From: Microbacteriaceae bacterium UBA1487
GTDB lineage: Bacteria; Actinomycetota; Actinomycetes; Actinomycetales; Microbacteriaceae
Reading direction: 5' to 3'
Assembly: GCA_002325245.1 (NCBI GenBank)
Contig: DCRR01000002.1
Coordinates: 30,297 to 36,045 of the forward strand
DNA length: 5,749 nt
The notes below the pieces were generated by a model. The model was not told where the DNA came from, searched no databases, and worked only from the letters and a program-made list of their open reading frames with translations. Each line of letters begins with the position of its first letter. The stretch's first letter is position 1. Of this stretch, positions 1 through 5,695 are shown in pieces. The position numbers and the translations under genes were made by a program.

Positions 1-971
1 CGGGCGCGCAGGCGCTGCAGCGGCTCCAGCTGCTTGTTCTTGTCGGTGTACACGGCGCGCACGTAGTGCTCGGTGAACGGCTCCCACGCGGCGTCGGTGA
101 GCAGCTCGTCGAAGGTGCCGCGGATCTCTTTCAGCGCGCGCGGAATCGGCAGGTCCACCCATTCGACCGTGTCGAGCCCCGCAGCCCCGAGCTCGACCAG
201 CCAGCCGCCGCGTGGCTTGCCGGCCTCCTTGAACGAGTAGTGCAGCGCCGCACCGGAGTAGCGGATGCGCTCGGCCAGCTGCGCCCGCCCGTGGATGTGG
301 CCGAGGGCGACATAGTCGACGCCGTCGAAGGCGGTCACCGGCACCGCATCGACTCCGCCCGCCACCAGCGGCGCCTTCGTGATGGCGCGCTCCGAATCCG
401 AGGATTCGCTCTCGGCGCCCGCGACGAAGGTGTGCGCGATGGCGACGGTGCGGCGGCCCGCGGAGGCGCGCTCGGCGATCGACTCGCGCACGCGCGACAT
501 CGCCGCGGAGACGACGTCGTGCTGGGTGCGCGCGTCGCTCGGCGCCCAGGGGAGGTGGCGCACCAGCTCGGGCTGCAGGTAGGGAAGGCCGTAGACGTCG
601 ACCGCGCCGTGCTCGTCGGCCAGCTCGATCGGGGTGCCGACCGCCGCCGCGTCGGTGACGAAGTGCAGGCCCGCGGCGGCGGTGAACGGCCCCGCGAAGC
701 CGAGCCGCACCGCCGAGTCGTGGTTGCCGCTGGTCACCACCACCTTCGCGCCGGTTTCGAGGATCGACACCAGCGCGCCCTGCAGCACCGAGACGGCGTC
801 GGCGGAGGGGTTCGTCAGGTCGTACACATCGCCCGCCACGATCACCGCATCCACCCGGTGCTCGCGCACGGTCGCCGGGATCGCCCCCAGCACCTCGCGC
901 GCCGCGTCCAGGGTCGAGTAGCCGTGGAAGGTGCGGCCCACGTGCCAGTCAGAGGTGTGGAGGATGCGCAT
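1..971 (-). CDS. sbcD: Exonuclease subunit SbcD (Mre11-like metallophosphoesterase), C-terminus cut by window edge
   Basis: This is the nuclease subunit of the SbcCD complex, which cleaves DNA hairpins and blocked double-strand ends with two metal ions in the cytoplasm. The 323 visible codons start MRILHTSDWHVGRTFHGYS. All phosphoesterase motifs are present: SDWHVG (D8, H10), AGDVYD (D48), SGNHDS (N82, H83, D84), AHTF (H179) and ALGHIHG (H224, H226). The core is therefore intact. SbcD proteins are usually about 380-400 residues, so roughly 60-80 C-terminal residues, the capping region that contacts SbcC, should lie left of position 1. The ATG at 971 is chosen because the family begins exactly at M-[RK]-[IL]-L-H-T-[SA]-D-W-H, and GGAG (plus-strand 977-980) lies 5 nt upstream of it. 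The gene is divergent from the nuclease-helicase. sbcC is expected immediately downstream, outside the window. I saw no CGAAC-N4-GTTCG type LexA box upstream. Identity is firm; only the end is unknown. Confidence 0.94.
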   Translation of the reverse strand, partial: MRILHTSDWHVGRTFHGYSTLDAAREVLGAIPATVREHRVDAVIVAGDVYDLTNPSADAVSVLQGALVSILETGAKVVVTSGNHDSAVRLGFAGPFTAAAGLHFVTDAAAVGTPIELADEHGAVDVYGLPYLQPELVRHLPWAPSDARTQHDVVSAAMSRVRESIAERASAGRRTVAIAHTFVAGAESESSDSERAITKAPLVAGGVDAVPVTAFDGVDYVALGHIHGRAQLAERIRYSGAALHYSFKEAGKPRGGWLVELGAAGLDTVEWVDLPIPRALKEIRGTFDELLTDAAWEPFTEHYVRAVYTDKNKQLEPLQRLRA

Positions 972-997
972 CGAGGCTCCGGCTTCGGCAGGTGTTC

Positions 998-1021
998 GGG
1001 CGGGGGTGCGGGCGGGGGTGC
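998..1021. repeat. 2 x 12-bp G-rich tandem repeat with G-quadruplex pattern
   Basis: The unit GGGCGGGGGTGC occurs twice, exact and head to tail, on the plus strand. Its four G-runs (998-1000, 1002-1006, 1010-1012, 1014-1018) are separated by 1, 3 and 1 nt, which fits the usual G3+N1-7 four-run G-quadruplex rule. It lies 27-50 nt upstream of the sbcD start codon, so the G-rich strand is the template strand for sbcD transcription. The repeat is seen directly; quadruplex folding and any regulatory effect are inference. Confidence 0.7.
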
Positions 1022-1103
1022 GGATGGAAGCCTCAGTTTTTCAGATGCCGCCGACGTTTCCGCCTCCGTGGCGAGATCGGCGAGGCGAGGCCGCCGGTGC
1101 TCC

Positions 1104-1124
1104 CGGCAACGTCGCACGTTGCCG
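1104..1124. promoter_or_regulatory. Perfect inverted repeat, candidate operator for the nuclease-helicase gene
   Basis: The arms CGGCAACGT (1104-1112) and ACGTTGCCG (1116-1124) are perfect reverse complements, 9 bp each, around a 3-nt centre (CGC). The element ends one base before the candidate -10 box at 1126 and covers where a -35 region would sit, which is a typical place for a repressor or activator site. It could instead form a DNA hairpin. An intrinsic terminator is unlikely: no T-run follows, and it lies upstream of both start codons. The symmetry is certain; the role is inferred. Confidence 0.5.
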
Positions 1125-1125
1125 C

Positions 1126-1138
1126 TAACCTGCCGCTG
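1126..1138 (+). promoter_or_regulatory. Candidate -10 box for leaderless transcription of the nuclease-helicase gene
   Basis: TAACCT at 1126-1131 matches the actinobacterial TANNNT -10 pattern. Its last base is 6 nt from G1138, the first base of the GTG start, so a normally placed transcription start would coincide with the start codon. No Shine-Dalgarno-like sequence is seen in the 25 nt before the GTG, which agrees with a leaderless mRNA. No good -35 hexamer is visible 17-18 bp upstream; that region is filled by the inverted repeat. TGCCGCT occurs at 1120-1126 and again at 1131-1137, 11 bp apart. Confidence 0.4.
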
Positions 1139-4100
1139 TGTTCCTCCTCCGCGACGCGTCCGGGCAGGGGGCGACCGCCGAGCGCGGCGCCCTCGTCACC
1201 AGCCCCAGCGACCTGAAGCTGCTCTCCGACTGCGAGTTCGCCTTCGCGCGCATGCTCGACCTCAAGCTGGGGCGCCTCGACGGGGTGCCGGTCGACGACG
1301 ACCCGATGCTGAAGCGCGCCGGGCGGCTCGGCGACCAGCACGAAGCGGACGTGCTCGACGGCTACCGCGCCGAGCATCCGGATGCCCCGGGCGGCCAGCC
1401 CGGTGTCGTCGAGATCGCGCGCCCCACCCCGCTCAGCGCCGAGAACTTGCGGGCGGCCGCCCGCGCCACGGTGGAGGCGCTGCGAGGTGGCGCGGCCGTC
1501 GTCTTCCAGGCGACCTTCTTCGACGAGACCGACCCGGCCGCGCCCGCGATCGGCTACGCCGACTTTCTGGTGCGCCAGCCCGACGGGCGCTACCGGGTGC
1601 AAGACACGAAGGTCGCGCGCTCCGTCAAGGTGAGCGCGCTGCTGCAGCTCGCCGCGTACCATGACCACCTGCAGCGGCTCGGCATCCCCGTCGACGACAC
1701 CGTCGAACTGCTGCTCGGCGACGGCTCCGTCAGCCGCCACGCGATCGCCGACATCGCGCCCGTCTACCGGCTGAGGCGCGAGCGCCTGCGTGAGGTGGTC
1801 GCAGCCCGGCTTGCCGCCACCGAACCCGCCGTCTGGGGCGACCCCGACCTCGCCGTCGACGGACGCTGCGTGCACTGCGCCGAGCAGCTCGAGTCGCACG
1901 ATGACCTGCTGCAGGTGGCGGGCATCCGCCTCGCGCAGCGCCAGAAGCTCATCGACGTCGGCATCACCACCATGGCCGCGCTCGCCGCAAGCCCGGAGCG
2001 CCCCGAGGCGTGCACCGTGCCCGAGCGCAGCTACCGCGCCCTGCACGAACAGGCCCGGCTGCAGACCGAAGGGCCGGATGCCTCGGGCATGCCCCGCGTC
2101 GCCCTCCACACGCCGGGGGCCATTGCCGAACTGCCGGCGCCCGATGCCGGAGACCTCTACTTCGACTTCGAGGGCGACCCGCTGTGGCGCGGCGAACGCG
2201 ACGGCCGCGTGCTCTGGGGTCTCGACTACCTGTTCGGCATGACCGACAACGATGACGCGTTCACCGCCTTCTGGGCGCACGACCTCGACGCCGAGGCGGA
2301 GTCCCTGCGCGCTTTCCTCGACCTCGTCGCGGCGAGGCGGGCGGCGCATCCGGGCATGCACATCTACCACTACGCGGCCTACGAGAAGACGCACCTGCTG
2401 TCGATCGCGGCGCGGCACGGGGTGGGGGAGCGCGAGGTCGACGAGCTGCTGCGCGCCGGCGTGCTCGTCGATCTGTACCCGCTCGTGCGCAAGATGCTGC
2501 GCGCGGGCGTCGGCTCGTACTCGATCAAGAAGCTCGAGCCGCTCTACATGGGCTCTGAGCTGCGCAGCGAGGACGGCGTCACCACCGCGGTCGGCTCCGT
2601 CGAGGAGTATCAGCGCTCGCGCGAGCTGGTGCTCGCCGGCGACGAGGCGACGGCCCAAAAGATGCTCGACGACATCGCCGACTACAACCGCTACGACTGC
2701 GTGTCGACAAGGCGCCTGCGCGACTGGCTCATCGAGCGCGCCTCCGAGCATGGCGTGCAGCCGGGAGCGCCGCAGGCGGTCGAGGAGGATGAGCGCGCCC
2801 CTTTTGAGGAGAGCCCGCTCGCCCTCGGTCTCGAGGCGCGAGCGCATGAGGCGGATGCGGCGGGCGACCCCGCCAGTGCCGCCGGCCTCCGCCTGGCGGC
2901 GGCCGCCATCGACTACCACCGCCGCGAGCAGAAGAGCTTCTGGTGGGAGCACTTCGCAAGGCTTGCCGACCCCCTTCGCGACTGGGCGGAGCAGCGCGGG
3001 GTGTTCGTCGTTGAGCGGGCCGAAATCGAACGCGACTGGTTCAAGGAGGGCAAGCAGCGCAACCTGCGGCGTCACGTGCGCCTGCACGGCGAGTGGGCGC
3101 CCGGCAGCGGGGTGCCGCGCGACGGCGGCGACGCCTTCGCGCTCTACGAGGCGCCCGGACCGTTCCCGAAGAAGGGGCGCTCGCTGGGTTCGCGGGTCGA
3201 CGTGGGGGTGACCTTCCTCGGCGAGGGCGACGAAACCAGCGTGCTCATCCAGGAGGTGTGCCCGACCGGTGTCGACGAATGGAACGAGCTCCCGGAGGCC
3301 CTCGCGCCCGGTCCGCCGCCGAAAGCAGGCAGCATCGAGGTGGCGATCCAGGAGTTCGGGGCGAAGCTGCTTGCGGAGGCCGCGCTCGAGGCGGGGGAGT
3401 GGCCGCGCTCGGCCGCATCCGATGTGCTGATGGCGGCGACACCGCACACCGACGGGCCGCTCGCGGTCGCCGCCGGAGCCGACGACGTGGTGCGCGCCAC
3501 CGTCGACTCGCTGCGGCGGCTCGACCGCAGCTACCTGGCGGTGCAGGGCCCGCCCGGCACGGGCAAGACGTATCTGGCGGCGCACGTGATTCGCGCACTC
3601 GTCGCCGAGCACGGCTGGCGGGTCGGCGTCGTCGCGCAGTCGCACCGCGTCGTCGAGAACGTGCTCGACGGCGTCGTCGAGGCGGGGCTGGAGGCGCGGC
3701 TCGTCGCCAAGGCGCCCTCGCGCGAGGGCGGGGCGGGCTACTACTCCGAGAGCCCGTTCAGCGAGCTGGTGAACAGCGGGCACGCCGCGTTCCATGCGGA
3801 GCACGCGGCCACCGGCTACGTCATCGGCGGCACCGCCTGGGACTTCACCAACCTGAACCGCGTCGCCCGCGGGCAGCTCGACCTGCTGGTGATCGACGAG
3901 GCCGGTCAGTTCTCGCTGGCCAACACGATCGGGGTGGCCGAGGCCGCCGCGCGAGTGCTGCTCGTCGGCGACCCGCAGCAGCTGCCGCAGGTCAGCCAGG
4001 GCATCCACCCGGCGCCCGTCGACGGCTCGGCGCTCGGCCACATCGGGGGAGGGCACGACGTGCTGCCCGCCTCGCTCGGGTACTTCCTCGCCGAGACGCG

Positions 4101-4695
4101 GCGGATGCACCCCGCCCTCACCGCGGTCGTCTCGCACCTGAGCTACGAGGATGCGCTGCACGCGCACCCGAGCGCCTCGGCGCGCGAGCTCTCCGGCATC
4201 GAGCCGGGGCTGCACGCGGTGCCGGTCGTGCACGCCGGCAACGCGACCGAGTCGCCCGCCGAGGCGGAGCGGGTGCTCCAGATCGTGCAGTCGGCGCTGG
4301 GGCAGCCCTGGGTGTCCGGCCCCGGCGCCGCGCCCCGGGCGCTGGTCGCCGACGATGTGATCGTGGTGACGCCGTACAACGCGCAGCTGGAATGCATCCG
4401 CGGGGTGCTCGATGCGGCCGGTCTCGAGCGGGTGCGCGTCGGCACGGTCGACAAGTTCCAGGGGCAGGAGGCGGTGATCGCGATCGTGTCGCTCGCCGCC
4501 TCCAGCGCCGACGACGTGGCGCGCGGGCTCTCGTTCCTGCTGTCGCGCAACCGCCTCAACGTGGCGATCTCGCGGGCGCAATGGGCGGCCTACCTCGTGT
4601 ACTCGCCGGGGCTGCTGCGGGCGCTCCCGACGACGCCCGACGGCGTGGCCGAGCTGAGCCGGTTCGCCGAGCTGGTGGTGGGGCGCGCGGGCTGA
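1138..4695 (+). CDS. TM0106-family RecB-like nuclease / RNase H-like exonuclease / SF1 helicase fusion
   Basis: This large cytoplasmic DNA-processing enzyme of 1185 residues has three parts. (1) Residues 20-270 are a RecB/Cas4-like PD-(D/E)xK nuclease: H68 in GDQHEAD, D142 in YADFL, D156-T-K158, and the QLAAY helix (Q170, Y174). C32, C244 and C247 resemble Fe-S ligands of this family. (2) Residues 338-535 are an RNase H-like (YprB-type) domain: D343-F-E345, IYHYAAYEK (409-417), VDLYPLV (from 444), and Y516-NRY-D520, a DEDDy-style last motif. (3) Residues 780-1185 are an Upf1/Dna2-like helicase: Walker A GPPGTGKT (804-811), DEAGQ (D920, E921), GDPQQLPQ (944-951), TPYNAQ (1078-1083), GTVDKFQGQE (1102-1111) and NVAISRAQ (1141-1148). 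All helicase motifs look intact. The GTG start is chosen because MFLL...SPSDLKLL...CEFA fits the family N-terminus. The family is known by motif only; unwinding coupled to cutting or trimming is inferred, and the physiological substrate is unknown. No clear intrinsic terminator follows. Confidence 0.93.
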   Translation: MFLLRDASGQGATAERGALVTSPSDLKLLSDCEFAFARMLDLKLGRLDGVPVDDDPMLKRAGRLGDQHEADVLDGYRAEHPDAPGGQPGVVEIARPTPLSAENLRAAARATVEALRGGAAVVFQATFFDETDPAAPAIGYADFLVRQPDGRYRVQDTKVARSVKVSALLQLAAYHDHLQRLGIPVDDTVELLLGDGSVSRHAIADIAPVYRLRRERLREVVAARLAATEPAVWGDPDLAVDGRCVHCAEQLESHDDLLQVAGIRLAQRQKLIDVGITTMAALAASPERPEACTVPERSYRALHEQARLQTEGPDASGMPRVALHTPGAIAELPAPDAGDLYFDFEGDPLWRGERDGRVLWGLDYLFGMTDNDDAFTAFWAHDLDAEAESLRAFLDLVAARRAAHPGMHIYHYAAYEKTHLLSIAARHGVGEREVDELLRAGVLVDLYPLVRKMLRAGVGSYSIKKLEPLYMGSELRSEDGVTTAVGSVEEYQRSRELVLAGDEATAQKMLDDIADYNRYDCVSTRRLRDWLIERASEHGVQPGAPQAVEEDERAPFEESPLALGLEARAHEADAAGDPASAAGLRLAAAAIDYHRREQKSFWWEHFARLADPLRDWAEQRGVFVVERAEIERDWFKEGKQRNLRRHVRLHGEWAPGSGVPRDGGDAFALYEAPGPFPKKGRSLGSRVDVGVTFLGEGDETSVLIQEVCPTGVDEWNELPEALAPGPPPKAGSIEVAIQEFGAKLLAEAALEAGEWPRSAASDVLMAATPHTDGPLAVAAGADDVVRATVDSLRRLDRSYLAVQGPPGTGKTYLAAHVIRALVAEHGWRVGVVAQSHRVVENVLDGVVEAGLEARLVAKAPSREGGAGYYSESPFSELVNSGHAAFHAEHAATGYVIGGTAWDFTNLNRVARGQLDLLVIDEAGQFSLANTIGVAEAAARVLLVGDPQQLPQVSQGIHPAPVDGSALGHIGGGHDVLPASLGYFLAETRRMHPALTAVVSHLSYEDALHAHPSASARELSGIEPGLHAVPVVHAGNATESPAEAERVLQIVQSALGQPWVSGPGAAPRALVADDVIVVTPYNAQLECIRGVLDAAGLERVRVGTVDKFQGQEAVIAIVSLAASSADDVARGLSFLLSRNRLNVAISRAQWAAYLVYSPGLLRALPTTPDGVAELSRFAELVVGRAG

Positions 4696-4772
4696 GAGCG
4701 GCGCAAGGGAGGCGTCGAAACCTCAGCAAAAACGTCCCCCGGCGTGCGTGCGTCGCCCCCCTCGGAGTCGCG

Positions 4773-4778
4773 TACGGT
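4773..4778 (+). promoter_or_regulatory. Candidate -10 box of the DarT-like gene
   Basis: TACGGT fits the actinobacterial TANNNT -10 pattern and would place a transcription start near 4785, giving a 5' leader of about 37 nt before the ATG at 4822. The region 17-18 bp upstream (about 4749-4755, TGCGTCG) is only a weak -35. If real, this promoter makes the DarT-like gene independent of the nuclease-helicase, which ends 126 nt upstream. Read-through from that gene is not excluded, because no intrinsic terminator is visible in 4696-4821. Confidence 0.4.
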
Positions 4779-4804
4779 GGAACCCGCACCCCACGCTTCA
4801 CCCT

Positions 4805-4810
4805 GAAAGG
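4805..4810 (+). promoter_or_regulatory. Ribosome binding site of the DarT-like gene
   Basis: GAAAGG lies 11 nt before the ATG at 4822. This is slightly longer spacing than usual, but it is the only purine-rich Shine-Dalgarno-like stretch close to the start, and it supports ATG 4822 as the initiation codon. Confidence 0.5.
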
Positions 4811-4821
4811 CCCGCTCCCTC

Positions 4822-5691
4822 ATGCCCGAATGCATTCACGGTTTCGACGAGGGTCTTTGCGACAGCTGCTTCCCGCGAAAGGCGCCCGAGCCCAAGAATG
4901 TGCCGACGCGCACGCCTCGCGCGACCCGCAGCTCCGGCGTCTCGAGCCTGCGCCAGAGCACGACGTCGACGAGTCGTTCCGGGGCGGCGCGCAGCTCGTC
5001 GAACAGCGGTGCCGCGGGCGGGCCGGCCGCGTACAACCTCGCCACGCAGCGGGTCTTCCACTTCACCCACATTCGCAACCTGCCGGGAATCCTCGCTGAC
5101 GGCGCGCTGCGCGCGGACGCCGCACCGGCCGTCGACGTCACATCGACGCTCGCCCGGGACGCGCGCGCCGAGCTCGAGACTCCGGTCGGCTCGCGCATCG
5201 CCGACCATGTGGCGTTCGCGCTCACCGCTGAGTCGGAGCGGTGGCGCGAGCTGCGCGCCATCTTCGCGCGCGAGACGCCCGTCACATCGCACTGGGCAGC
5301 CGTCGTGGCCGGGCTGGCGGCCAGCGACTTCGTGGTGCTGGCGCTTCCCGTGGCGAAGCTCGGCGCCGAGGTGATCGTGTCCGATGGAGACGCAGCCGCG
5401 GGCTCGTCGCGCTTCGCGGTGGGCGTCGACGCCGGCAATATCCTGCTTCGGCAGTGCCGCAGCTCGGCCTACTTCGCCGATCCGGATGACACCAGTGCCG
5501 ACATCGGCCTGCGCGAGGGCGAGCTGCTGGCGGGCGCCAGCGTGCCCGTCTCCTCGATCGCGTTGATAGGTGTCGCCCACGAACCCGCGCGGGATCGCGT
5601 CCGCGAGATCCTCGCTGACGCTTGGCCGAGCGGCTCCGGAGCGGCTCCGAAGGTCGCCGTCTACCCGCCCTGGTTCCAGGTCGCCGAATAG
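4822..5691 (+). CDS. DarT-like (DUF4433) ADP-ribosyltransferase with N-terminal CxH/CxxC motif
   Basis: This 289-residue protein resembles DarT, the toxin of DarTG systems, which uses NAD+ to ADP-ribosylate thymidine in single-stranded DNA. Order: residues 1-20 carry C4-x-H6-x6-C13-x2-C16, a likely zinc knuckle; about 21-70 are a Ser/Thr/Arg-rich, probably disordered linker; 76-289 are the ADP-ribosyltransferase. Domain signs are VFHFTHIRNLPGILADGAL from 78 (H80, T82, H83, N86; NAD-binding end of DarT), RAELETPVGSRIADHVAF from 115 (matching the R...PVG...LHDYVPF region), R231-E-G-E234-LL (matching RQAE-[FL]-L, so E234 is the likely catalytic Glu), SVPVSSIALIGV (from 240), and the ending VAVYPPWF (like V-x-V-x-x-x-WYF). 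The usual DYVPFYF block reads DHVAFAL (128-134). ATG 4822 is supported by GAAAGG upstream and by the Cys/His motif right after it. No DarG antitoxin is adjacent. Fold assignment is fairly sure; DNA as target and toxicity are inferred from the family. Confidence 0.82.
   Translation: MPECIHGFDEGLCDSCFPRKAPEPKNVPTRTPRATRSSGVSSLRQSTTSTSRSGAARSSSNSGAAGGPAAYNLATQRVFHFTHIRNLPGILADGALRADAAPAVDVTSTLARDARAELETPVGSRIADHVAFALTAESERWRELRAIFARETPVTSHWAAVVAGLAASDFVVLALPVAKLGAEVIVSDGDAAAGSSRFAVGVDAGNILLRQCRSSAYFADPDDTSADIGLREGELLAGASVPVSSIALIGVAHEPARDRVREILADAWPSGSGAAPKVAVYPPWFQVAE
5628..5649. repeat. 2 x 11-bp direct repeat inside the DarT-like gene
   Basis: GAGCGGCTCCG occurs twice in tandem and contains the 10-bp palindrome GCTCCGGAGC at 5633-5642. 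It encodes the Ser/Gly/Pro-rich link just before the conserved C-terminal VAVYPPWF strand. The 11-bp period is not a multiple of three, so gain or loss of one copy would shift the frame. The reading frame is intact here, because the expected C-terminus follows. Confidence 0.6.
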
Positions 5692-5695
5692 CGAG

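Noticed and set aside
66..1664. A 532-residue plus-strand open frame across sbcD and into the nuclease gene
   Set aside because: It is antisense to sbcD, whose minus frame has every phosphoesterase motif, and its own product is Arg-rich without a domain.
1138..1950. A Cas4 role in CRISPR adaptation for the RecB-like nuclease domain
   Set aside because: There is no repeat-spacer array and no cas gene in the window, and the fusion to an RNase H-like domain and helicase fits the TM0106-type family better.
1033..4581. A 1182-residue open frame on the minus strand opposite the nuclease-helicase
   Set aside because: Its translation is low-complexity, rich in Arg, Ala, Gly, Val and His, with no recognisable motif. 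The plus-strand frame carries full nuclease, RNase H-like and helicase motifs. Long antisense open frames are expected in GC-rich coding DNA.
4696..4772. An intrinsic terminator after the nuclease-helicase gene
   Set aside because: Only 4-bp stems could be found, with no T-run on the plus strand; the A-run near 4728 is not preceded by a convincing stem on either strand.
3093..5099. A 668-residue plus-strand open frame linking the helicase and the DarT-like gene
   Set aside because: It is out of frame with the helicase motifs and with the DarT-like start, and its product is an Arg/Ala/Gly-rich shadow.
4798..5580. A 260-residue minus-strand open frame opposite the DarT-like gene, considered as an antisense antitoxin
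   Set aside because: It shows no macrodomain or other motif and has shadow-like composition. The opposite strand has clear DarT signatures.
5628..5649. The palindrome GCTCCGGAGC as a transcription terminator
   Set aside because: It lies inside the coding region, before the conserved C-terminal strand, and no T-run follows.
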